From assembly GCF_026183735.1 (NCBI RefSeq), contig NZ_JAPFRE010000016.1, positions 224,697 through 288,696 of the forward strand: a DNA stretch of 64,000 nucleotides. Direction: 5' to 3'. Below are positions 55,034 through 64,000 of this stretch, piece after piece. The notes under the pieces are model-generated. The model did not search any database. It saw only the letters and a list, made by a program, of their open reading frames with translations, and was not told where the DNA came from. The translations under genes were made by a program, and so were the position numbers. Origin of the DNA: Alteromonas sp. ASW11-130 (GTDB lineage: Bacteria > Pseudomonadota > Gammaproteobacteria > Enterobacterales > Alteromonadaceae). Within the stretch, counting starts at the first letter, position 1. Every line of letters begins with the position of its first letter.

Positions 55034-55957
55034 ACAAAAATAAACTGGATAAAAAAGTAAAAAGCGTCACGTCAACCCAGGGGCCGTAGGCGTGCTACGC
55101 AGGTTCGCAGAATCGTACGATAGAAAAGTATTTAATGATGCTGGTTTGCCTTAATCTTACACCCTGGAAGCGTATTCTCCCCCGTTTGATTAGAATGAGA
55201 GTGGGGCGAACTCGACTTTTGGAAAGAATATCTTTGTGAGCACTAAACCTGTTCATCCAATCATAAATAATCAAAAGCATAAGTATTAATGTTAATCGAG
55301 CGACTCACTTTTTCTTACCTAAAAATTCACTACCGCGGTGGTGATTTCTATTCGTGACACAAACCTTAGCATCTATGTTTGCACCGTCTCGCTGTAGCGC
55401 CTGAATGACCGTCTGGTTGAATTTTTGAAGCAACGCCGTAAAAGGTTGGGATGCAGAGAACCGCATATTACAAAAATTTATGAAGCTTAAATAAAACTTT
55501 CCAATAAAACTTCCCAGAGTAAGTTCTGCTGGCTAAAGTTAATTCATGTGGTTTTAAAAGCAAATTCGGGTTGCGCAAAAGAGCTTCCGGATGCGGACGT
55601 GTATAAGAACTGGCTGTTAAGCCAAAAAATCACTAAAGCAACTATCCTATGATCTTCACTGGCGGCAATAATTTATCGAAGCGTGCTATCTCATATATAT
55701 TAATTGAGAACGTTAATACGAATGGACAGCGATGGAAGAAGGATAGGTTAAATTAACCAATGTACTAAAAATTATTAAAATAGTAGTTCGTGCGGCAATA
55801 AGGTGTAGTAAAGATGTTGTGATCAACAAAGATATAAAAATTGCTCGTATATAACGGAATAACTTGTATCCAGCCCCCAAAGGGGGCAAGTGTCTTGTAT
55901 GCGTTATCGGCGAATGCTGTTGTTACTAATTTTTGTATCAAGACCCGGGGCGGTGAA
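55034..55957. other. 924-base gap with a stem-loop before ldhA
   Basis: No supported gene between the response regulator and ldhA. A GC hairpin GCCCCC-AAA-GGGGGC at 55873-55887 lies 70 bases before the ldhA ATG and is not followed by T residues, so it is more likely a leader structure than a terminator. The dyad TTGTGATCAACAA around 55814 and the palindrome ATCGTACGAT near 55112 are the other notable elements. Confidence 0.5.
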
Positions 55958-56950
55958 ATGAAAATATGCGTGTTTAGTAGTAAAAAATACGACAAGCGCT
56001 TTATAACTGAGGCTAACAGCGCTAACTACGATATGCAGTTCCACGCAGTAAGGCTAAGCCAAGACACAGCCATTCTTGCCAAAGGGTTTGATGGTGTCTG
56101 CTGTTTCGTGAATGACGACATAAATGCGAACGTTATTGCGCAATTGGGAGACCAGGGAATAAGGCTCATAGCTCTTCGATGTGCTGGTTTCAATAACGTT
56201 GATCTTGAGGCTGCAAAGGCGCACCACATTACAGTATGTCGCGTACCCGCTTATTCACCTCATGCCGTAGCTGAGCATGCATGCGCATTAATCCTAGACC
56301 TAAATAGAAATATTCATCGCGCCCACAATCGTATACGTGAAAATGATTATTCGCTAGACGGCCTATTAGGGTTCGATTTGTATAAAAAAGCGGTTGGTGT
56401 CATCGGTGCGGGTAACATAGGTCGAAAGTTCATTAATATTATGCAGGGTTTTGGTTGCAATATAATTGTATCCGATCCCCAGTATCATCCCACCGGGTCT
56501 CATGAACCGCCACGAGTGGAATTAGACAAATTGTTAGCAAGTTCTGACCTTATTTCACTGCACTGCCCATTAAATTCTGAAACTCACCATTTAATTAATA
56601 AAAATGCAATCGCACAAATGAAAGCCGGGGTTATGTTGATCAATACCTCTAGGGGCGGATTAGTAGATACTAAAGCAGTGATCGACGGTCTGAAATCAGG
56701 AAAAATAGGCTATTTGGGGATAGATGTTTATGAAGAAGAAAGTACATTGTTTTTTGAAAATTACTCTGACACCTTCATTCAAGACGATATCTTCGCTCGG
56801 CTGCAAACATTTCCGAATGTAACCATTACGGGACACCAGGGCTTCTTTACAAAAGAAGCCCTTGAGCAAATCGCCCGTACAACAATGAACAATATAGCTC
56901 AATTTGCGAAGGGTAATTTAAAACAGGTTCATGTGGTTGTGGCAAGTTAG
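55958..56950 (+). CDS. ldhA: D-lactate dehydrogenase (fermentative, NAD-dependent)
   Basis: 330 residues from the ATG at 55958, the start matching E. coli LdhA (MKxxVxSxKxYDK). The frame is open another 117 bases upstream, through the hairpin at 55873. D-isomer 2-hydroxyacid dehydrogenase motifs: ALRCAGFNNVDL, VPAYSPHAVAEHA, the Rossmann loop GAGNIG, catalytic Arg in NTSRGG, Glu in DVYEEES, and His in TGHQGF. It reduces pyruvate to D-lactate. Confidence 0.94.
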   Translation: MKICVFSSKKYDKRFITEANSANYDMQFHAVRLSQDTAILAKGFDGVCCFVNDDINANVIAQLGDQGIRLIALRCAGFNNVDLEAAKAHHITVCRVPAYSPHAVAEHACALILDLNRNIHRAHNRIRENDYSLDGLLGFDLYKKAVGVIGAGNIGRKFINIMQGFGCNIIVSDPQYHPTGSHEPPRVELDKLLASSDLISLHCPLNSETHHLINKNAIAQMKAGVMLINTSRGGLVDTKAVIDGLKSGKIGYLGIDVYEEESTLFFENYSDTFIQDDIFARLQTFPNVTITGHQGFFTKEALEQIARTTMNNIAQFAKGNLKQVHVVVAS

Positions 56951-57444
56951 TCTCACTTTTTTGTCATGTTCTTGTGCTACGATAAAGGGCTGGAGTAACG
57001 GAAAAGCACGTCTACTAAATATTTATGTGCTAGAAGGTTTTGTTAGTTGACCACATTCCCTAATGCGCGGGGTATCGTTTTACGATAAAGCGCCTTATTC
57101 TGGCATTGGCTTTAGGATTCCCTGGCATTTGTAAAGAACTCTGAAGGGGCAAAGGTTTTTATTCTCGATATGATGCGAAGCTGGCTCAGCCAAGCCGGTT
57201 GAGGACAGTTATGTAATAGATGCAAATTTTCACTAACCACCCTTTTACTCCAATAAAGTGACCTGTAAAACGTTGAATAGTTCTCGTGCCGACTCTGCAC
57301 AAATTAATGCCGCTTAATGGTAGTGATTAAAACGTTTAGCTGACAACCATAAAGTAACGTCGAACTAGGATGCAGTTGCAGCGTAGCGTGGAACGCAGCA
57401 ATTTGTACTGAAGCAAAAAGGGGGCGGGAAGGAAATTTGCATAA
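56951..57444. other. intergenic stretch between convergent ldhA and kinase gene
   Basis: About 490 bases; no supported gene and no clear terminator hairpin for either flanking transcript was found. Confidence 0.4.
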
Positions 57445-60400
57445 TCAGTTATCGCCATAAACCTTAAGATCTTCATTAAGAAGTTGTTTAATCATTCTTT
57501 TCAACGCGATAGATTTTATGGGTTTAGGCAAATAACATAAATGCGCTGACTCAGCTTCGTCTCGAATACCTTCGTTTCGATTTGCCGTAATTAATATGCC
57601 CTTCACTTCCTTTTCCCAGTGAGCTCGCAACTGCAGAACTGCATCAGTACCGACTTCACCATGGTCAAGGTGGTAATCCACTAACATCAATGCTGGCGGA
57701 GTAGGGCACCTAGCCAATGCTTGCGCTAAACTTGATGCTGCAATTACCTGCGCCCCCCAGTCGCCTAACAACGTAGTCATTGCGCTTACTATTTGTACAT
57801 CATTTTCCAACACCAGTACGGTACAGTGTATAAGTGGTTGGCGATTTAAACTCACTTCTTTATTACCGGGCTTTTCAGTAATCGGATAAATTGGTGAACT
57901 TACCCGAGGGACGGTTACTGTGAATTGGGTGCCTATATCCACTGTTGATTGAAGCGAGACATGATGACCCAGTAATTGACTAATCCGTTCCACGATGGTC
58001 AGACCCAGTCCCAAGCCTTGATTAGTCTCGCCACCTTCTAATTGATGAAACTCGTTAAAGATTTCTCTTTGTTGATGCTTGGCAATGCCGGGTCCAGTGT
58101 CAATGACACAGATATTGATAGCGGTATTATCCTGCCGTCTCACGCCCAGTAATATGCCCCCAGATTTGGTATAACGAATGGCATTTGAAATCAGGTTTTG
58201 GACAATTCTGCGCAACAGGTTTTTATCTGAGCGAACCCGTACCTGGGTCTGGACGTAGCGAAGGCGTAATAACTTTTGCTGGGCAATAATCGAAAATTCA
58301 CTTACCAAGGGTTCAAAAATCTCGTCCAAAGAAAATTCAGAGACCGCCGTCGTTAGTACTCCAGATTCAAGTTTTGTCATATCTAACAACGTGGTAAGTA
58401 AGCATTCGGCGCTATTAAGTGAACTAACAAGCCCTTCTGCGATATGCTCAGTTTCACTGCCACTCGTTTTTTGCGCAAGCATAGAGGCAAACAAAGTGGC
58501 CGCGTTAAATGGCTGCATAAGATCATGACCTGCCGCAGCCAGAAAACGGGTTTTACTTTGATTCGCTTTGTCTGCCTCAAGTCTAGCTTGGTGCAGTTCA
58601 AGGGTGCGTTGTTGTACGCGCCTTTCCAGCTCATTTTTCGCTGCTTCTAGTTCGTCCTGAATCTGGATGTATTCGGTGATATCACTGTAAGTGGTAACGT
58701 AGCCGCCAGCCGGCAAGGGGTGCCCATTAAGTTCGATTACCTTGCCATTATTGTGTTTTCGAACATGTTTATAGCGACTCCCCGAGCGCATGTAGTTGAC
58801 GCGTTTATCAATTTCCGCTTCCACGTCGCATCCTGCTGCCAGTAACCCTCGCTCCGCATTGAACTGAAGCAGGCTTTGGATAGGCATCCCTACCTGTAAA
58901 TAACCCTTGGGGTAATTAAACAATTGTACATAACGAGGGTTCCACGCGAGTAAACAAAGCTGTTGATTCAATACGCAGATCCCTTGTTCGATATTTTGCA
59001 CCGATGATTGCAATACTTCGTGATTAAATTGAAAGGATTGTGATGCTTCTTCCACCCACTCTACCAGGTCGGGGATAGTTTCCTGCTGTGAATCTGCAAT
59101 AGCAGTAAGGAGTATTCTGGCACTGGGATTACCAACCTGAACGGTGAGTAATTTCTCCACTCTCATCAATAATGAATGACTTGCATAACCTGAAGTGGAA
59201 TTGGTCAACGTACTATAATTAAGTTGCTTTAAAAATAACGAATTTGTCGCGGGTTCGAGAACTTTTTGGGTGAGTTGAAGAAGGTCTTTGATACGAATAG
59301 CAAGCTCGGGGAGCGGGGAACTCTCGGGTCGGTTCTGTTTCAACATTGCGCGTTGAGGGAGTAGGAAACTAACTGAAACAAACACGATGCAATTTACCAG
59401 CAAACTGAAGATGAAACCGTTTGCTAGCTCAGCATCGCTAAGAGGGGGATTAAAATAATAACTCGATAACAAGCTCGGATAGAGCAACCACATTATCCAG
59501 CATGCAAAGCCTGCAATAAGCGCACATTGAGCTGCCAAACGTGTGCTTTTCTGCCAGTACAAGCCAAACATCATGATAGGGAAAATCTGTGCCAACAAAG
59601 CAATCGCAATACTGCCTGTCTTGCCAAGCGGTGCAGATTGGCTGATATTGATGTGATACCAGTAGGCAACGCTCAACACCGCAATAATCGTTAGCCGTCG
59701 AATGGTTAACAGGCTACTGGTCTGCATAGATGCATGGTTCGTGCGATTAAACGCCAGCTTTAGCCAGACCGGGGTGAATAGGTTATTAGCCATCATCACG
59801 CCTAGTGCGAGCGTGGCGACGATAACCATACTGGTAGCCGCAGAAATTCCACCTAAAAAAGCGATAATAGAAATAACCGTTTCGTTACTGTGGATGGGTA
59901 ATGCCAGCACAAACGCATCGGTTTTAATTGTATTGGTATCCAATAGCAACTGTCCTGCGAGGGCGATGGGAAGTATGAAAATAGTCATTCCAATTAAATA
60001 CAAAGGGAATAGCCAACGGGCTTTACGCAATTCGCTGTCACCATTTTGTTCAATAAAGTTCATATGAAACTGGCGAGGTAGCACAAACATCGAACATACA
60101 CCTAATAACATATGACTGAGGTATACCCATGGTGCAGCATCCGCAAACAATACTTTTTGTCCTTCCGCAGACTTTGAAGCTTGGGCGAATAAGTCAAACA
60201 CACCATCGAACAGGCTGTAACAGACAAAAATACCCACTATTGACAAGGCTGCTAACTTAATAATGGATTCGACAGCGATAGTTAATAGTAATCCAGGATG
60301 TTTACGGGTCAGGTTTAACGTACGGGTACCGAATAGTACCGCGAATAAGGCCATGATAGCGGCAACGTAAAATCCAACGGTGTTAAGCGTTTTACTTGAA

Positions 60401-60834
60401 CCGGTAATCAGATTAATACTTTCGGTGATAGCATCAAGTTGAAGCGCAATGTACGGAACCACACCCACAAAACACAAAAGAGTAACGATCGCAGCAAGCA
60501 GGTGGCTATTGCGATATTGTAGGCCAATGAGGTCGGCTAGCGAGCTAACATTATGTTGTTGACATAGGCGACTGACTTTCCGCATAACGCCAAAGCCGAA
60601 TAGCATCGTCAGGATAATACCTGAATAGGTAGGAACCACGGCCCAGCCGTACTGAGAAGCCTGAGTAATGGTTCCAAAAAAGGCCCAGGAAGTGCAGTGA
60701 ACTCCCAAACCCAGGCTATATAAAATAGGATGTTGTTGGTTATCCTGAAGGTTTTTGTCACCCCAGAATGCAATTAGAAATAAGACGATAAGATAGCCTA
60801 TGACCAATAAGCCAACGGTCCAAAGAGTCAACAT
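57445..60834 (-). CDS. CrbS-like hybrid sensor kinase with N-terminal SLC5 transporter domain
   Basis: 1129 residues. The N-terminal ~480 residues form about 13 membrane segments of the sodium/solute symporter (SLC5) fold, beginning with LYSLGLGVHCTSWAFFGTITQAS. Then a linker, a PAS domain (about 605-720), a coiled coil, HisKA with H770 in GHDLMQPFNAATLFA, HATPase with NLISNAIRYT and GLGLGLTIVERI, and a C-terminal receiver with D1053 in LVDYHLD. This is the CrbS/CbrA architecture; CrbS controls the acetate switch with CrbR. The signal may be uptake or binding of a short carboxylate. A heptamer repeat lies about 170 bases upstream of its start. Confidence 0.92.
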   Translation of the reverse strand: MLTLWTVGLLVIGYLIVLFLIAFWGDKNLQDNQQHPILYSLGLGVHCTSWAFFGTITQASQYGWAVVPTYSGIILTMLFGFGVMRKVSRLCQQHNVSSLADLIGLQYRNSHLLAAIVTLLCFVGVVPYIALQLDAITESINLITGSSKTLNTVGFYVAAIMALFAVLFGTRTLNLTRKHPGLLLTIAVESIIKLAALSIVGIFVCYSLFDGVFDLFAQASKSAEGQKVLFADAAPWVYLSHMLLGVCSMFVLPRQFHMNFIEQNGDSELRKARWLFPLYLIGMTIFILPIALAGQLLLDTNTIKTDAFVLALPIHSNETVISIIAFLGGISAATSMVIVATLALGVMMANNLFTPVWLKLAFNRTNHASMQTSSLLTIRRLTIIAVLSVAYWYHINISQSAPLGKTGSIAIALLAQIFPIMMFGLYWQKSTRLAAQCALIAGFACWIMWLLYPSLLSSYYFNPPLSDAELANGFIFSLLVNCIVFVSVSFLLPQRAMLKQNRPESSPLPELAIRIKDLLQLTQKVLEPATNSLFLKQLNYSTLTNSTSGYASHSLLMRVEKLLTVQVGNPSARILLTAIADSQQETIPDLVEWVEEASQSFQFNHEVLQSSVQNIEQGICVLNQQLCLLAWNPRYVQLFNYPKGYLQVGMPIQSLLQFNAERGLLAAGCDVEAEIDKRVNYMRSGSRYKHVRKHNNGKVIELNGHPLPAGGYVTTYSDITEYIQIQDELEAAKNELERRVQQRTLELHQARLEADKANQSKTRFLAAAGHDLMQPFNAATLFASMLAQKTSGSETEHIAEGLVSSLNSAECLLTTLLDMTKLESGVLTTAVSEFSLDEIFEPLVSEFSIIAQQKLLRLRYVQTQVRVRSDKNLLRRIVQNLISNAIRYTKSGGILLGVRRQDNTAINICVIDTGPGIAKHQQREIFNEFHQLEGGETNQGLGLGLTIVERISQLLGHHVSLQSTVDIGTQFTVTVPRVSSPIYPITEKPGNKEVSLNRQPLIHCTVLVLENDVQIVSAMTTLLGDWGAQVIAASSLAQALARCPTPPALMLVDYHLDHGEVGTDAVLQLRAHWEKEVKGILITANRNEGIRDEAESAHLCYLPKPIKSIALKRMIKQLLNEDLKVYGDN

Positions 60835-61277
60835 TTTACGTTTGAATGTGTGATTTTTGTTATGGCATCAACCTACCATAATTAACCAACCTATGGAGTT
60901 TTTTTCTCGTGTAAAACTGGGCAAGCATACTTTGCAGCAAGTAGTGTAGAATAAAATTTTGAGGGGGCGTTTATTTCAACCGCCAGTCACTAGTTTTTTT
61001 ACTTTTTACTTTTTACTTTTTACTTTTTACTTTGGTCGCTTCAATAAAACTTTAACGTATCAGGTAGGGGTTACGATATATAAAGCCGAAGCGCCCCCTG
61101 CTTACCAAAATCGGTAGCAAGTAAAATGAATTACGTAGCCTGGTGTATTGCCTTTTCTTATCACCCATGCCAGGCGGGGGATTTCAAAAAAAAGCCGCGT
61201 TGCGCCACTTGTTTTACGTCTATACGCATCAACTATTTTTCTATTATGTCGGCTTCCGAAAAGATTATACAGTCTTC
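60835..61277. other. intergenic stretch upstream of the kinase gene
   Basis: No supported gene. Contains the promoter side of the sensor kinase gene, the heptamer repeat at 61001-61033, and small frames without ribosome sites. Confidence 0.5.
61001..61033. repeat. heptanucleotide tandem repeat (ACTTTTT)4
   Basis: Four perfect ACTTTTT units from 61001 to 61028, a partial fifth (ACTTT), and seven T immediately before. The unit number could vary by slippage. It is non-coding, about 170 bases upstream of the sensor kinase ATG. Confidence 0.9.
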
Positions 61278-61679
61278 TCAGGTGCGTGGATGGGGGCGCA
61301 CAATAAACCAGCTACCCACCACCAAACTGCCAAAAGAGGTATACAATAAAATGAACACCCACTCGGGTGCATTGTAATATAGTAAGTGTTGGACCCAGTG
61401 CTGCATAAATGAACCTGAATAGCCAGCTTGTCCAGCCTCGGTTCTTAGTGAAACTTCCCATACTGTCAAAGGGCAAATAATCCCGAGCCAGGATTGCACC
61501 ATAACAATTAAAATGGCTATTAAATGGAGTATTCGAAAGGATCGATTTCTAACCCATCGCCACTTTAAAAAATACCCTGCATAAATGGCGACCAGTCCAA
61601 AGACGATAAATAAGACGAAAAACGCGTGTATAAATAATATCGCGTCAGCCAAAAAAACATAATACGTTTCTCTCGTCAC
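61278..61679 (-). CDS. DUF2784 membrane protein
   Basis: 133 residues beginning at GTG with GGTG upstream. Four hydrophobic helices, with LADAILFIHAFFVLFIVFG, WLGIICPLTVWE and FMQHWVQHLLYYNAP as conserved DUF2784 segments. Function unknown; the conserved histidines and the Cys in GIICPLT suggest cofactor or metal contact, but this is only inference. Confidence 0.88.
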   Translation of the reverse strand: MTRETYYVFLADAILFIHAFFVLFIVFGLVAIYAGYFLKWRWVRNRSFRILHLIAILIVMVQSWLGIICPLTVWEVSLRTEAGQAGYSGSFMQHWVQHLLYYNAPEWVFILLYTSFGSLVVGSWFIVRPHPRT

Positions 61680-62090
61680 AGCGTTTCACCAGGGGGTAAT
61701 GGGGAATCAAACGCCGTTCCCATCATTTTGTGTAGTTCACAGTATAGAATCAATCGTGGTCACGTGTAGCAGGTCAGTAATATATTGTAAGTCGAGCTTG
61801 TTTGACTCTAATACAGTTTTTTGACAGAGAATGCACGATTACGATCAGACGTAGAGTTGATTCCGGAAGGCGAGAAATTTGTACGGGGGCATTAGTTCAT
61901 CCTGTTATAACGCGATATTCCTTAATCAACGTAAGCCCTTTAATAAACCGTATCGAGAATAAATAATTAATAGCGAAGAGGAGACGTTTTTAACGCCCCA
62001 GAGAGCCTTCCGAATATTAAGCCCAACGCATCATTGTTTCTTTATCTCTAACTCAAGATCAGAAGCGAAATTTTTAGCTGCCTACAAATG
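61680..62090. other. intergenic stretch without recognised features
   Basis: About 410 bases between the DUF2784 start and the terminator of the DUF3718 gene. No supported gene or RNA. Confidence 0.4.
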
Positions 62091-62120
62091 AAAAAAACGG
62101 CTCCCGCTGGAAGCCGTTTT
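62091..62120 (-). terminator. intrinsic terminator of the DUF3718 gene
   Basis: Stem AAAACGGCT / AGCCGTTTT around a 9-base loop; on the minus strand it ends in seven T. It lies 35 bases after the stop. Confidence 0.88.
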
Positions 62121-62154
62121 GAAGGGTAGGTCAATGACCGATAATCAGATTGAA

Positions 62155-62550
62155 CTAGATACGTTCGTTCAATTCTTTTGCAAGAGGTGTATCCATCAAG
62201 CCATTCTCAGAAACCCAAGCGCGTAGAGTTTTACCATCAGCTTCTGGTGCATTTAATTGGCTCTTAGGCATTTTCTTAACCAACAGCGTACCTGCTTCTA
62301 CAGCATTATTAAGAAAGGCAGTACGAATAAGGCTTTCACCATCACAGGCAATACCTGTGTAATAGTCTTGCAGCTTCAAACGATAGTCTGATTCTACTTT
62401 TTTCATTTTCTTACGCAATTCACCTTTGTCATCCACTTTTACGATGTTACAGATGTTTGCTAGAGCGTTTTCAACTTCTGCTTGTGCAGAACCGGTAAAT
62501 ATCAATGACGCTGTAGCTAATGCGATAGAAGTTTTAACAATTTTCAACAT
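62155..62550 (-). CDS. small exported DUF3718 protein
   Basis: 131 residues from the ATG at 62550, with GAGGAAA upstream; a start 15 bases earlier is less likely. Signal peptide ends in GSAQA (about residue 25). The mature domain starts VENALANICNIVKVDDKGELRKKMKKVESDYRL-like and has two cysteines that could form a disulfide (ICNIV, IACDGES). The family is found mainly in Alteromonadales and relatives; function unknown. Confidence 0.87.
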   Translation of the reverse strand: MLKIVKTSIALATASLIFTGSAQAEVENALANICNIVKVDDKGELRKKMKKVESDYRLKLQDYYTGIACDGESLIRTAFLNNAVEAGTLLVKKMPKSQLNAPEADGKTLRAWVSENGLMDTPLAKELNERI

Positions 62551-63074
62551 AGTCAATTTCCTCAAATTTATTTGTCATTATTGTTGACGGGGCGGATTAA
62601 ACTCGAAATTCACTATTTGAAAAAGCAGTAAAGGAATACAGTGTTATAAAACGCGATACTCTTTAGTCTTCTGCAGGGGGGCGCTGATTTACTAACTAAA
62701 GATATTACAAGGTATTTTATTAATTCAGCAGTTGTTGCCTAAATACTTTCGTTTATTAAATTATACCGATTGGCAATGTATTTAAAGGTATGTTGCTTTG
62801 TAAAGCAGGCCAAATACAATATTTTTATTATAAATAGATTCGGCGGGAGTCCGCCCTCCTTATTGACCCGCTCGTCAGCGGAGTCCTAAAAAATATGCCT
62901 ATTTCGATTCAGCTTAAAAATCTCGCGTCAAAATTTCCACAAAAAGTTTAAGGTCACACTTGAAGCCTTTCAATCTAACCCCATTAATAGCCCAGCATTG
63001 AATTTGAACCGGTCTTTTCGCGGTTCATTTAGTTAAAAAGTTAAAGCCGATGAGCGCATTATCCGGAGGTAAAC
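62551..63074. other. promoter region between the DUF3718 gene and grpE
   Basis: About 520 bases. A GGCGG-GAGT-CCGCC hairpin lies at 62842-62855. The sigma-32-like promoter of grpE is listed separately. No gene was found. Confidence 0.5.
62959..62986 (+). promoter_or_regulatory. sigma-32 heat-shock promoter of grpE
   Basis: CTTGAAG (62959-62965), a 13-base spacer, then CCCCATTA (62979-62986), close to the RpoH consensus CTTGAAA / CCCCATNT. It lies 89 bases upstream of the grpE ATG. Confidence 0.82.
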
Positions 63075-63710
63075 ATGAGCGACAAGCGTGAAGAGCAGGC
63101 GCAGACTGATGAGCAACAGGTAGAATCTGTAGAGCAACTTGCTGAAGAAAATGACGCGGCTCAAGATGCACAGCCAGACGCGGAAATTGAAGGCCAAAAT
63201 GAAGTAGGTCAACAGGTTTACGAATTGCAGAACGCCTTAAATGAAGCGCAAAATACAATTAAAGATCAACAGGAAAGTGTACTGCGTGCAAGAGCGGATA
63301 TGGAAAATGCCCGTCGGCGTGCAGAAGCCGAAGTGGAGAAAGCCCGCAAGTTTGCTTTGGAGCGTTTTGCTGGTGAGCTACTGCCCGTTATCGACAACCT
63401 TGAACGCGCCATCGAAGTAAGTGACGCCAACAACGACGCGATAAAGCCATTGTTGGAAGGCGTGGAGATGACTCACAAGTCATTTATATCTACGATTGAA
63501 AAATTTGGTATGAAGCTGATCAATCCCCAGGGTGAGCAATTTAACCCCGAATTGCATCAGGCTATGTCTATGCAAGAAAGCGCTGAACACGAACCAAATA
63601 CCGTAATGGCGGTAATGCAGAAAGGTTACGAAATTAATGGACGCTTATTGCGTCCGGCTATGGTAATGGTGTCTCGCGCTCCAGATAGTGGTGTGGATAC
63701 AGAAGCCTAA
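63075..63710 (+). CDS. grpE: nucleotide exchange factor GrpE
   Basis: 211 residues. An acidic, Glu/Gln-rich N-terminus of about 55 residues, a long coiled coil (about 55-110) with [28 protein letters not shown] sequence, and the C-terminal beta-wing with [20 protein letters not shown] and [24 protein letters not shown] sequence. It releases ADP from DnaK. The ATG has GGAGG seven bases upstream. dnaK follows 93 bases later. Confidence 0.97.
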   Translation: MSDKREEQAQTDEQQVESVEQLAEENDAAQDAQPDAEIEGQNEVGQQVYELQNALNEAQNTIKDQQESVLRARADMENARRRAEAEVEKARKFALERFAGELLPVIDNLERAIEVSDANNDAIKPLLEGVEMTHKSFISTIEKFGMKLINPQGEQFNPELHQAMSMQESAEHEPNTVMAVMQKGYEINGRLLRPAMVMVSRAPDSGVDTEA

Positions 63711-63733
63711 TTAAAGTTTTTTCATCAACAACT

Positions 63734-64000
<267 letters not shown>

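Noticed and set aside
55095-55280. minus-strand 61-codon frame in the gap before ldhA
   Set aside because: No ribosome site or family resemblance.
61001-61033. heptamer repeat as a CRISPR-like array
   Set aside because: Units are 7 bases with no spacers, so this is a simple sequence repeat.
61126-61377. plus-strand small frames before and across the DUF2784 stop
   Set aside because: No ribosome site, random-looking sequence, and they overlap a clear gene on the other strand.
62842-62855. GGCGG-GAGT-CCGCC hairpin as a terminator or riboswitch
   Set aside because: Short stem, no T tract and upstream of the grpE promoter rather than in its leader; function not supported.

Overview
The window looks like a chromosomal segment of a marine gammaproteobacterium, most likely an Alteromonadaceae relative. 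This is inferred from moderate GC, E. coli-like gene neighbourhoods (tesA-ybbA-ybbP, folX-yfcH, trp operon-rnm-yciO-scpA-scpB-rluB, bamE-recN-nadK, grpE-dnaK) and families common in that group (TIGR01777 epimerase, DUF3718, DUF2784, a TonB receptor, an SLC5-type sensor kinase). No phage, transposase, CRISPR array or rRNA was seen. All homology statements come from reading the translated proteins; no database search was possible.

Layout. 1-679: end of a tandem tRNA-Glu(UUC) array with repeated hairpin-rich spacers and a terminator. 1182-10274: M14-type peptidase, dusC, a pair of exported amidohydrolase-family proteins (the second lacks the first metal motif), then divergent tesA / ybbA-ybbP. 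10275-11491: about 1.2 kb with no recognisable gene. 11492-15248: csbD, yfcH-folX, an AI-2E-type permease and a PAP2 phosphatase. 15459-23781: a 1517-residue CheB-CheR-PAS-GAF-kinase-receiver hybrid, a WD40-like lipoprotein, and a PepSY/PhoP/PhoQ-type operon. 24562-31648: the trp operon (leader, trpE, G, D, CF, B, A, yciI) on the minus strand, with a classical attenuator whose leader peptide has three consecutive Trp codons. 31750-36311: rnm, yciO, scpA, scpB, rluB and an HD hydrolase. 36381-43637: YIP1, dkgB, yjiN-like, a broken lipoprotein gene preceded by two BlaI/MecI-like dyads, a beta-repeat lipoprotein, bamE, and recN with two LexA boxes. 44237-47402: serine hydrolase, curA-like reductase, nadK.

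47479-60834 is the most coherent accessory locus. A minus-strand operon encodes a GntP-type permease, an exported MetX-like alpha/beta hydrolase, an exported short-chain polyhydroxyalkanoate depolymerase and a 3-hydroxybutyrate dehydrogenase. It is divergent from a TonB-dependent receptor, which is followed by a NarL/LuxR response regulator, D-lactate dehydrogenase (ldhA) and a CrbS-like sensor kinase with an SLC5 transporter domain. Together these suggest capture, hydrolysis, uptake and oxidation of 3-hydroxybutyrate polymers or oligomers under a CrbS/CrbR-type two-component system; the wiring is inference. Two GTAC-N4-GTAC palindromes lie in the shared divergent promoter region.

The window closes with small DUF2784 and DUF3718 genes, grpE with a sigma-32-like promoter, and the first 65 codons of dnaK. 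The usual bamE-recN-nadK-grpE-dnaK neighbourhood is present but split by inserted genes.
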